Part shown: positions 55,374-63,616 of the stretch, one piece after another | Layout: each line of letters opens with the position of its first letter | Position numbering within the stretch: the stretch's first letter is position 1 | NCBI RefSeq assembly: GCF_003464085.1 | Contig: NZ_QSDR01000002.1 | Location: 124,001-188,000, forward strand | Origin: Clostridium sp. AM58-1XD | Lineage (GTDB): Bacteria; Bacillota; Clostridia; Lachnospirales; Lachnospiraceae | Reading direction: 5' to 3' | DNA length: 64,000 nt | The notes under the pieces: model-generated | What the model was told of the DNA's origin: nothing | The model's database searches: none | Seen by the model: the letters and a program-made list of their open reading frames with translations, nothing else | Translations under genes and position numbers: made by a program

Positions 55374-55732
55374 CTACTCCAGCAGACCTTTTTCCCTCAG
55401 GAAGTCTTCCCTGTGATCTTCCAGCATAAGCTCGATCCCGATTCCCTGCATAATAACAATTGCTTCCAACATTTTTCTGCCCCGTTCCATCAGGAATATT
55501 CCACCTTCAGCGGATAGCCTTCAAAGGATTTTTTTGCAACCATTCCGTAATCACACAGCTCCTTCAGCTGTTCGATCAGAATTTTCTGGCTGATCCCCTG
55601 TATTTCCCGTTTCAGACCCGTCAGAGAACGGGGCCCCTTGCCCAGCTGCCACAATATGACCGGCTTCCATTTGCCCTTCGTAATGTCGTGAGTCAATTCC
55701 AGAGGACACGTATAATCCTGTCTCATTTTCAT
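55374..55732 (-). pseudogene. HxlR-family regulator, one frameshift
   Basis: A winged-helix regulator (CPLELTHDITKGKWKPVIL, GPRSLTGLKREIQGISQKIL). The frame stops early at 55490 after VEYS. Restoring one base near 55493 (TCC-CTG read as TCCTG) continues it as LMERGRKMLEAI and ends at 55374, giving 119 residues, the normal length for HxlR. HxlR proteins usually respond to aldehydes, quinones or disulfide stress; here the target is probably the PNPOx-like gene downstream. CAGGAG precedes the ATG. Confidence 0.85.
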
Positions 55733-55882
55733 CTTTCTGTCTCCTGTACCTGTCTCATTTCTGATTTCATAGCGTCCGTTTCTATAGAATTTAGGAGGAA
55801 CTCTCTGCTCGTTTCGTATCCTATCTTTTTCAGGACTACCTCTGTCCTGATATATAATATGATCAGCCGCAAAAATGGTTCT

Positions 55883-58800
55883 TTACCACTCGTCCCCTTC
55901 CGTTTCTTTCCTCAATATAAACTCGTACAGTGTCCTGTAAAGCTTAGGCGGATCAATCGGTTTCGCCAGATGAAGGTTCATTCCGGCAGCCTTGCTCCTG
56001 TCCGCATCTTCGTCAAAGGCATCCGCCGTCATAGCAATAATAGGAATGGTTTTCGCATCTTTATTGGACAGATGACGGATATTCGCCGATGCCTGAAGCC
56101 CGTCCATAATCGGCATACGGATATCCATAAGGATAGCATCGTAGTACCCTTCTTCCGTTTTGGAAAACATTTCGATGGCACGCAAGCCATTCTCCGCCGT
56201 TTCCACCTGGAAGCCCACGTCCTCCAGCAGCATCTGGGCAATTTCCGCATTGATCGGCTGGTCCTCTACTAATAGGAGCCTTCTTCCTGTGAAATCATAC
56301 TCTTCCGCCTGTATTTCTTCCTGCTTTTCCTCTTCTTTCTGATCCAGCGCCTTGGAAAACGCGGAGATCAGGTTGGATTTAAACATCGGCTTACTCATCA
56401 GCATATTGACCCCAACGGCCTTTGCCTCCTGCTCAATGGAGCTCCAGTCATAAGCCGTCATGATGATAATCGTTACGTCAGGTCCTACAATCTTACGGAT
56501 CCGCCTGCTGGTCTCGATCCCGTCCATCTCCGGCATCTTCCAGTCAATAAGGATCAGGTCATAATAGTGATGGTTTTCCCACATCCCTTTCACACGTTCC
56601 ACGGCCCGCATCCCGCTGTCTACCCACTCTGCCGTAATGCCGATTTCCTTCAGAGTAAGAACTGCACTTTCGCAGACCGTGATGTCATCATCCACAACGA
56701 GCGTCTTCAGATGAGAAAAATTGTATGCATGCTGTTTTTTCAAATGTCTCTGCTTCTCTTCCTCAGTTATCTCCAGTTTTACGTCTACGGTAAATTCCGT
56801 TCCGACACCCTTAATCGAACGCACCTGAATCTTCCCGTCCATCAGATCTACAATGTTCTTTGATATGGCCAGCCCCAATCCGGTGCCTCCAAATCCCGTT
56901 GTAATTCCTGTGGATTCCTGTTCAAACGGCTCGAACAGATGGGGCAGGAAATCTTCACTCATGCCGATTCCCGTATCGTTGATTACAAAGCGTACAATTG
57001 CATCATTTTTCGTTCGTTTGCGCTGGGTAATAGAGAAAGTCACTTTCCCTCCGCTGCTGGTAAATTTTATCGCATTCCCCAGAATATTTACCAGCACCTG
57101 CTGCAGCTTCATCGCATCTCCGATATAACATTCATCCATAACGGGATCAACGATGCACTCGTAATCCACATCCTTCGCTGCTGCCTGGGTGTGGCAGATC
57201 GCATTCACTCCTGTCACAAATTCCTTGAATGGAATTTTCTCATTTTTCAAAAGCATTTTACCCGATTCAATGCGGCTCATATCCAGGATATCATTGATCA
57301 GGGAGAGCAGGAATCTGGAGGAAATGCCGATTTTGCTGATACAGTCCGAAACCTGGTCGTCGTTTCCAATCGATTTTGCAGCTATGGCAGTCATACCGAT
57401 AATGGCATTCATCGGCGTGCGGATTTCATGGCTCATACGGGAAAGGAAATCCGACTTTGCAGCATTCGCCTGCTTGGCCGCCGTAAGAGCGGCGGAAAGA
57501 ACTTCTTTCTGATGCTGTTCCTGCCGGTATACCTCCGTGATATCGCTTCTGGAACACAAAACTTTCGTATGCTGACTGTCAAACCAGCAGAATGCCCATA
57601 ATTTATGCCTAAGTTCCTGAACTTTGGGATCCCTCGTATCCGCCGATATAGAATACAAATCGTTTTTATCAAGCTTGTCCGTGATTGCCTTTATTTTGAA
57701 AAGGGGAAGATATTCTTCGATTTCCTGCGGAAGAAGCATGCTGTAAAGGCTCTCTTCCGTTGTTTTCTCATACATGCGGCCTTCTTCCGGTATGACGGAC
57801 ACGCCGGATTTATCAATCGTTTTTTCAATCCGGCCGGTGATCGTATTGAACACGGTCAGGTACTCAAAATTCGTATCCACCACACGGTCCACGATCATTT
57901 CCGCCATCTTCCGTTCATCGATATTGTAAGTATACATAAAGCTCATAATATCGCCCGTCGCCGGATTCTGATAGATTCTCGCCGTCGTATTGGCCCAGAA
58001 AACAGTTCCGTCGTCATTTCTCCTCTGGTAATCGACGGCATAATAATTTTCGCCTTTGACATAAGCTTCTAAAATCCGTTTTCGATTGACGAGATAACGC
58101 AGCCGTTCCTGTTTGTCTCTTTCAACAGCTGAGCGGACCAGCCCTTCTGCCGCCTGGTCATAAGGAGCTCCCTGAGAAGTTACCGACGCATGTTCCACGC
58201 ATATATAGGACTCAACGACTCCTTTTGTTATATTGCACTGCGCCTTGTTGATCAGATTCGCCTCCTGCAGGCCAGCCGAATACTCCTGCTCCTGTTTAAA
58301 CTGCTGCTCCAGGAGTACATGTTCATGAATATCCTTGGACGACCCGATCGCCTTAACAGGGGTTCCGTTTTTCGATTTCATGACGGTATAAGAGATCAGG
58401 CTCCATCTGTAATTTCCGCCCTTCTTTAATCTGGCTCTGAACGAGACACCATCTGCACCTTCAAACAGCTCCCTTGATTTTTCCCATGCCATCTGCACGT
58501 CATCCGGATAAAACATGTCCATCCTGCGCATTTCTTCCAGCGTACCGCAGGACATCTCTCGGCCTATTATTCCTAATTCTACCGCATCGCTTTCATTGAA
58601 AATAACCGTCCTGTTCTGCATATCCAGCATCCACACGCGGACCCCCGTCAGTCTGGCTGCTATTGTAAACTGCTCTTCCATTTCTTTATACCGGTCAATA
58701 GATTCTGCCGTGGCAAACGCCCTCTGGGGGCGCCCGGCTTCATCAAAACTCGTCGTATAATGAGCCAGCAGCCAGCGGTAATCCTCCCCAGGCTTTTTGA

Positions 58801-60565
58801 CCCTGTATTCCAGCATGGCGCTGGCGGACCCATTTCTCAATTTTTCATGCAGCTTCAGATATGCCTTTTTGTCATCCGGATGGATAATGTTTAGATCCAG
58901 AAAAGACTGCGGAAAATCGTCCATAATGTGAGGGACACCGTAACTCTGCTGTGAAAAATCACTCATATACGCTCTGCTGCTGCGAATGTCATATTCCCAA
59001 AACTGTACGGCTGCATGTCTGATGGCAGTCGTCAGCCGTTCCTCCCCCAGTCTCAGTTCCTCCTGCGCCTTCTTCTGTATCGTAATATCGTTCAGATACT
59101 CAATCAGCACATCCCTGTCCATCCACCGCGCCTTTTTCACAGACATGGTCATTGTTTTATCCAGCCACGGTATGTACATTTCCTTATGTTCTTCATTTCC
59201 CTCCTTGAGCATGCAGTGATCACAGGGCGACTGTTTATTTCCGAATACCTCAAAGCATTTCTTCCCTTCGTAATCGCTGACCGGAAGGTTCATAATCCGA
59301 AATGCCCCATCGTTTGCAAGGCAGAGTTCATATGTATCAGGATCGATCACATAGACCCCCGTATCCGTGCCGTCCAGAATGTTGTTCTGCAGTTCAAACT
59401 GGTTGGACAGCGATGTAAAAATACAGCGGAGAAGCGGGTCTCCATCCTCTTCCCCGATTCCCTGGAAAATTCCGGTGACCCAGACGAAGTGGCCGTCCAC
59501 ATGCCTGACCCTGTAGTCTTCTTGCACGCTTTCCCTGTTCTCGACCGCTCTGTGCAGGGCAGAAAACAGCTTTTCCCTGTCCTTTGGATAAATGATAGTT
59601 TCGATGCTGCTAGATATGATCTCTTTCAGTTCCTGCTTTGTAAATCCGGTCATACTGCCGATCCCTGGCGACAGGTATGTGGGTATATAACGACCGCCGG
59701 TCACCCTGCATATCATGGTGCCGCCGTTCATCGCCTTAATCAGGCTTTCATTCTGCTGCTTTTCAAATTTCTGGTCCGAAATGTCCCTGCATACAGAAAT
59801 AATTGCGCGCCGGCCGTCTTCCGCCGTTATAGTTCTGCCCATATCCTGAACATAGATATAAGTTCCATTCTTTTTCCGCATACGGTATTCCACTACATAT
59901 TCATCCCGTTCCGACAGCTGACAGGAAATCGACTCTTCGACAGCCCTTCTGTCATCCGGATGGGTGCAATTAGAAATAAATCCCTGGATATCTGCTGCGA
60001 AATCCTCTTCTGAACCATATCCGAGGTAGTCCAGCATCTTTTTGTTGATATAGTATAGAGGAAACCGGTCCTCCAGATAAGCGCCGATCAGACCTCCTGC
60101 CACGCTGGAAGAAAGCAGCTCCTGACGCGCCTTTGCAATCTGTGTTTTAACAACTGTGAGCGGATAATGTTCTCCTTCCTCCTGATACGCCGCCGGTACG
60201 GCAAAATGAATATGGCGGACCGTCCACACGTCATCCCGGCAGGTCAGTGTAAACGTACCGTGCACATGCCACTGAAATTCAGAATTGCTCATATTAAATT
60301 CAACAGCAGCAATCCCTGTATCTTCGGTTAAAACACTTTCCCTTTCTGAAGTAAATACGATCTCAAAGGGTGATTTGCTTTCCTCCATATCCTGTCTGAT
60401 ATATTCCCGTAATGCCATAAGCCCGCAAGCTTCTTCTTCCTCGCCTGTCCCCATAAATAGGACATCTTCCGAAACATATTGGACAGCCCGGTCCAAATTG
60501 CGCTGGTGAAACCATGCAATGCAGAATTCTTCCGCTGTTTCCAACAGCTTTCTGTTCTTTTCCAT
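55883..60565 (-). CDS. Large cytoplasmic multi-PAS hybrid histidine kinase with two receiver domains
   Basis: A 1560-residue sensor. It opens with a SnoaL-like domain (residues about 8-125: DRAVQYVSEDVLFMG, HVHGTFTLTCRDDVWTVRHIHF). A string of five to seven PAS domains follows (about 145-1000; the fourth and fifth with HPDDKKAY and YPDDVQMA turns). The HisKA domain has phospho-His1046 in SHEIRTPMN. The HATPase has NDTGIGM and GTGLGLAI. Two receiver domains have Asp1341 (ILIDWKMPEMDG) and Asp1481 (ILMDIRMPIMDG). I see no membrane segment, so the signal is cytoplasmic. No HPt domain is fused, so a separate one must exist. AAGGAAAAG precedes the ATG. Confidence 0.92.
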   Translation of the reverse strand: MEKNRKLLETAEEFCIAWFHQRNLDRAVQYVSEDVLFMGTGEEEEACGLMALREYIRQDMEESKSPFEIVFTSERESVLTEDTGIAAVEFNMSNSEFQWHVHGTFTLTCRDDVWTVRHIHFAVPAAYQEEGEHYPLTVVKTQIAKARQELLSSSVAGGLIGAYLEDRFPLYYINKKMLDYLGYGSEEDFAADIQGFISNCTHPDDRRAVEESISCQLSERDEYVVEYRMRKKNGTYIYVQDMGRTITAEDGRRAIISVCRDISDQKFEKQQNESLIKAMNGGTMICRVTGGRYIPTYLSPGIGSMTGFTKQELKEIISSSIETIIYPKDREKLFSALHRAVENRESVQEDYRVRHVDGHFVWVTGIFQGIGEEDGDPLLRCIFTSLSNQFELQNNILDGTDTGVYVIDPDTYELCLANDGAFRIMNLPVSDYEGKKCFEVFGNKQSPCDHCMLKEGNEEHKEMYIPWLDKTMTMSVKKARWMDRDVLIEYLNDITIQKKAQEELRLGEERLTTAIRHAAVQFWEYDIRSSRAYMSDFSQQSYGVPHIMDDFPQSFLDLNIIHPDDKKAYLKLHEKLRNGSASAMLEYRVKKPGEDYRWLLAHYTTSFDEAGRPQRAFATAESIDRYKEMEEQFTIAARLTGVRVWMLDMQNRTVIFNESDAVELGIIGREMSCGTLEEMRRMDMFYPDDVQMAWEKSRELFEGADGVSFRARLKKGGNYRWSLISYTVMKSKNGTPVKAIGSSKDIHEHVLLEQQFKQEQEYSAGLQEANLINKAQCNITKGVVESYICVEHASVTSQGAPYDQAAEGLVRSAVERDKQERLRYLVNRKRILEAYVKGENYYAVDYQRRNDDGTVFWANTTARIYQNPATGDIMSFMYTYNIDERKMAEMIVDRVVDTNFEYLTVFNTITGRIEKTIDKSGVSVIPEEGRMYEKTTEESLYSMLLPQEIEEYLPLFKIKAITDKLDKNDLYSISADTRDPKVQELRHKLWAFCWFDSQHTKVLCSRSDITEVYRQEQHQKEVLSAALTAAKQANAAKSDFLSRMSHEIRTPMNAIIGMTAIAAKSIGNDDQVSDCISKIGISSRFLLSLINDILDMSRIESGKMLLKNEKIPFKEFVTGVNAICHTQAAAKDVDYECIVDPVMDECYIGDAMKLQQVLVNILGNAIKFTSSGGKVTFSITQRKRTKNDAIVRFVINDTGIGMSEDFLPHLFEPFEQESTGITTGFGGTGLGLAISKNIVDLMDGKIQVRSIKGVGTEFTVDVKLEITEEEKQRHLKKQHAYNFSHLKTLVVDDDITVCESAVLTLKEIGITAEWVDSGMRAVERVKGMWENHHYYDLILIDWKMPEMDGIETSRRIRKIVGPDVTIIIMTAYDWSSIEQEAKAVGVNMLMSKPMFKSNLISAFSKALDQKEEEKQEEIQAEEYDFTGRRLLLVEDQPINAEIAQMLLEDVGFQVETAENGLRAIEMFSKTEEGYYDAILMDIRMPIMDGLQASANIRHLSNKDAKTIPIIAMTADAFDEDADRSKAAGMNLHLAKPIDPPKLYRTLYEFILRKETEGDEW

Positions 60566-60673
60566 TTTTCTTTTCCTTCCCGGTCTGTAATATTAGATTT
60601 TTATTATACTACAGAAAGCCCTTATTTTCATTATCGTTTTACATATTTTTCGGTTTCCTGAAGGTTTTTTATG

Positions 60674-60741
60674 AAGGTACCTTTATTTTATCTGTTGACA
60701 AATTAAAAAGGTACCTTTATAATAGGTTCAAAAGGTACCTT
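60674..60741 (+). promoter_or_regulatory. Promoter with three identical palindromic operators before the HMA-MarR genes
   Basis: TTGACA (60695-60700) and TATAAT (60718-60723) are a consensus pair 17 bases apart. The 10-bp palindrome AAGGTACCTT occurs three times: 60674-60683 upstream, 60708-60717 exactly filling the spacer, and 60732-60741 just past the start of transcription. A dimeric regulator bound here would block RNA polymerase. The adjacent MarR-type gene is the obvious candidate. Confidence 0.82.
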
Positions 60742-60808
60742 CATATCATACTAATATTTTCGCTTTTACATGCATGACCGATCAAAATACCATACAGGAG
60801 GTGATTCA

Positions 60809-61180
60809 ATGTCAACAGTGCTCATCATCATGATTTTGTTTGTAATGATCATTTTCTCAGTCAGACGATCTATCGCACGGCTTTCATCCGGCTGTTCCGG
60901 CGCGTCCGGCCAGCCTTACATACCAAGAGTCAGGGTAACGGATCGAAAGCCATCTCATTACCCATATCACAAACTTCTCAAAGTGGAAGGCATGTTTTGC
61001 GGCAACAGCGCCGTATGCGTCGAAAATGCCCTAAACAGCATTTCAGGCGCATGGGCAAGGGCAAATCTTTGGAAAGAAGAGGTCACCCTCTATATCAAGC
61101 AGGATATGGACGATGCCATCTTCCGTCTGGCCGTCAGAGATGCCGGCTATATTGTCCGCAGTATACAGGAAACCCGATAA
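60809..61180 (+). CDS. Membrane-anchored HMA-domain (heavy-metal-associated) protein
   Basis: A 123-residue protein with an N-terminal membrane helix (about residues 3-18), a linker, and a C-terminal HMA fold (KLLKVEGMFCGNSAVCVENALNSI as landmarks MFCGN and VENAL). The metal motif is unusual. The normal second Cys of CxxC is Ser67, and a Cys stands at position 70 instead (Cys64-x5-Cys70). Start at 60809 because AGGAGGTGATT precedes it; the open frame begins 39 bases earlier without a site. Cotranscribed with the MarR-type regulator 36 bases downstream. Confidence 0.8.
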   Translation: MSTVLIIMILFVMIIFSVRRSIARLSSGCSGASGQPYIPRVRVTDRKPSHYPYHKLLKVEGMFCGNSAVCVENALNSISGAWARANLWKEEVTLYIKQDMDDAIFRLAVRDAGYIVRSIQETR

Positions 61181-61216
61181 TGAACAAATAAATGAATTCT
61201 TAAAGGAGAAAAAAAT

Positions 61217-61780
61217 ATGATTAAATTTGACCAGGAATTAATGGAACAATTTATGCGTATCCAGTGGCTGTTAAGCCGTTATTTTCATCACCACATGAGA
61301 AATCACAGTCCTATGGGATTTCCCTACAGCGGGCAGGGACGCGTCCTCAAGCTGTTAAAAATGAAACCGGAAATTGCGCAAAAAGATTTGTCGGAGATTT
61401 TGGGGATGCGGCCTCAGTCTATTGGGGAACTCCTGTCAAAGCTTGAAAAAAAAGGGTATATCACGCGCACTCCTTCCCCCGATGACAAACGTGTCACAAT
61501 CGTACACCTGACGGACAAAGGGCAGGACGCCAATGACTTTGAGAACGAACAGCCACTGTCCACAGAAATATTTAACTGCCTGACCGAAGAAGAACAGGTG
61601 CAGCTTAAGGATTATCTGAACCGCATTATTGAAGAGCTGATGAACGAATCGGGCGGTACTGCTGAGTATCCAAGGCACAGAGCCCGCAGCTTTCCCGACC
61701 GCACCTCGGGTTTCGGCGGCATGTTCAACGGTCCCGAGACAGGCAGCCCACGTTCCCACGATAAGTTTTTTCGTTTTTAA
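61217..61780 (+). CDS. MarR-family regulator
   Basis: A 187-residue winged-helix regulator. The recognition region is clear (PEIAQKDLSEILGMRPQSIGELLSKLEKKGYITRTPSPDDKRVTIVHLT, landmarks ILGMRPQSIGELLSKL and SPDDKR). The N-terminal helix is His-rich (RYFHHHMRNHSP), suggesting metal sensing, which fits the HMA-domain neighbour. The C-terminal 40 residues are low complexity. AAAGGAG precedes the ATG. It probably represses its own promoter through three AAGGTACCTT sites. Confidence 0.9.
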   Translation: MIKFDQELMEQFMRIQWLLSRYFHHHMRNHSPMGFPYSGQGRVLKLLKMKPEIAQKDLSEILGMRPQSIGELLSKLEKKGYITRTPSPDDKRVTIVHLTDKGQDANDFENEQPLSTEIFNCLTEEEQVQLKDYLNRIIEELMNESGGTAEYPRHRARSFPDRTSGFGGMFNGPETGSPRSHDKFFRF

Positions 61781-61930
61781 CTGACACCAATTTCTTCAGG
61801 AGGCTTACAGCAGCTCATCGCTGCCGGCGTGTCACCTTCACAGGCACACGCCGACGCTGGAAGGCTGGAGCATGCGGTCAGCCCAGAAAGCTTTGAGGCG
61901 CTTAGGAAATCAGGATCACATTCCGTCTGA
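61781..61930 (+). other. Unassigned open frame remnant after marR
   Basis: The frame of the MarR-type gene stays open for 49 codons after its TAA stop and ends at a TGA. The reading (LQQLIAAGVSPSQAHADAG, then EHAVSPESFEAL) looks protein-like. An AGGAGG stands at its start, but no ATG, GTG or TTG is well placed behind it. It may be a gene remnant or chance. Confidence 0.2.
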
Positions 61931-61962
61931 TTCTGGTTTTTGCGTTTCCTCATCCTTGTGAA

Positions 61963-62799
61963 TTACATCACGCCGGCCAGGGCGAACAGGATTGTGGCTG
62001 CTCCCAGGATCAGAATCAGCTTTACCATGGACATTTTCTTTTTGCTGACCAGGTAATAGCTGAACAGTACCAGGAACAGACTCAGCATATTTGGAAAGAT
62101 ACCGTCCAGAATATCCTGTATTTTCGTAGGGTCCGCTCCTTTTGCCGCCGTAAAGGCCAGAGCTGTCTTAAATTTTACGTAGTTGGCGGACAGCGCTCCG
62201 ATGACGATAACGCCAAACAGCTGAACAGCTTCCTGTATCTTCTTTAGATTTCCGCCTGCCAGCATGGTAACCGCGTTTCTTCCGAATCTGTATCCCTGTT
62301 TAAAGAGGAAGTAACCATAACTGAATAAAATGAGTCCGGAGGCGATCAGATAAAAAATGGTTCCCAATGGAGAATAGCTTTCTCCCGTCAGAGAAATTGC
62401 AATGGAGAGCAGCAGCGGAAGGATCGTCGCCTGAACCAGGCTGTCGCCGATTCCGGCAACAGGCCCCATCAGAGCCGATTTTGTGGTGCGGATCATATCC
62501 TCTTCCACGTGATATCCAAGAGCCTTCTGCTCTTCCATGCCTACCATAACGCCCCAAACGATATTCGCCGTCGTGTGCTCGTTGTTGTGGAAGTCCATAT
62601 GGCGCTGCATGCCACGCTTCTGACCTTCTTTATTGTAATACTTTTTCAAAAGCGGAATCATATCATATGCATAACCGCAGCCGTGCCAGTTTTCAAAGTT
62701 AATACAAAAAGAGTAAAATAAATTATACCGCCAGAACAGGCCTTTCAGTTCCTTTTGAGTCAATGGTTCACTTGATATGATCTTAACGTTTTCTTCCAT
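61963..62799 (-). CDS. PTS mannose/fructose/sorbose-class EIID subunit
   Basis: A 278-residue membrane subunit. It has the family start LTQKELKGLFWRYNLFYSF, then GCGYAYDMIPLLKKYY, RHMDFHNNEHTTANIVWGV, and the MGPVAGIGDSLVQATILPLL core, with C-terminal membrane helices. With EIIC it carries the sugar across. The start at 62799 is chosen for the GAGGAGG site; the frame overlapping EIIC further upstream has none. It follows the EIIC gene by one base. Confidence 0.93.
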   Translation of the reverse strand: MEENVKIISSEPLTQKELKGLFWRYNLFYSFCINFENWHGCGYAYDMIPLLKKYYNKEGQKRGMQRHMDFHNNEHTTANIVWGVMVGMEEQKALGYHVEEDMIRTTKSALMGPVAGIGDSLVQATILPLLLSIAISLTGESYSPLGTIFYLIASGLILFSYGYFLFKQGYRFGRNAVTMLAGGNLKKIQEAVQLFGVIVIGALSANYVKFKTALAFTAAKGADPTKIQDILDGIFPNMLSLFLVLFSYYLVSKKKMSMVKLILILGAATILFALAGVM

Positions 62800-62800
62800 G

Positions 62801-63604
62801 TTACAGCACCTCCTCGTCATCATCGTCATAGCCGGAAACAACCGCTGCCGCAGGCTGGGCCGCGTTTCCTGTGCGGAAATACATATATGCGATTACGACT
62901 GCAAAAATCGTTACCGCAATAAAGCTGAGGCCCATAACGGAAAACAGCATAAAACCGAAAACAAAAAATGCGAACTGCCATTTATTAGTAATATTATATT
63001 TCAGCAGCATGGCCATGCCTACTGCCGGGAGAACGCTGGCAAACTGGCTCAGTGCATACAAAAGCTTCTCAGGAATGATCGCCATCAGGCTGTCGATCGC
63101 GCCTGCACCGTAATACACAAACACAAATCCTAAAATGAATTCTATAAGAAACAGAAAAATCTGAGGCCCGGCCACAAAGTTAAAGAATATCTTTTTATAA
63201 TTCACCTCTTCGATTCCATGCTTCATCTGGTTGCAGAAATACACATTCACACCTCTTACCAGCTGGAAAACATAGGATGCCAGCACGGATAGTGTACCCG
63301 CCATCGCGATAGCTGCTCCTGCGTCCATTCGATTGATTATCGCAACGGCAGCTGCCGGATATGCAATCGTTCCCACATCCATTGCAATGGCACCTCCCAC
63401 CGCAAAGACTCCCATAAAGGCCAGCTGCAGAGCCACCCCGATCTCCAGTCCCGTCCGAATATCTCCGAAAATCAGCCCGCACAGCAGACCTCCTACCAAC
63501 GGCCTCTGAAGCATATATTTGCTGACAATAAAACCGCCGAATGACGAATACACATTGCTGATATAATAGAGAATTCCTACCAGCGCACATTGTAATATAA
63601 ACAT
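62801..63604 (-). CDS. PTS mannose/fructose/sorbose-class EIIC subunit
   Basis: A 267-residue membrane protein with about seven hydrophobic segments. It has the family motif RPLVGGLLCGLIFGDIRTGLEIG near the N-terminus and AIPEKLLYALSQF late in the protein. It is between the EIIB and EIID genes of one operon. The acidic C-terminus (YDDDDEEVL) is unusual and probably cytoplasmic. Confidence 0.93.
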   Translation of the reverse strand: MFILQCALVGILYYISNVYSSFGGFIVSKYMLQRPLVGGLLCGLIFGDIRTGLEIGVALQLAFMGVFAVGGAIAMDVGTIAYPAAAVAIINRMDAGAAIAMAGTLSVLASYVFQLVRGVNVYFCNQMKHGIEEVNYKKIFFNFVAGPQIFLFLIEFILGFVFVYYGAGAIDSLMAIIPEKLLYALSQFASVLPAVGMAMLLKYNITNKWQFAFFVFGFMLFSVMGLSFIAVTIFAVVIAYMYFRTGNAAQPAAAVVSGYDDDDEEVL

Positions 63605-63616
63605 ATGATTTCCCCC

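Noticed and set aside
55820..55866. Terminator after the hybrid kinase
   Set aside because: The CAGGAC/GTCCTG stem is followed by A residues, not T, on the kinase strand, so it does not fit an intrinsic terminator in that direction.
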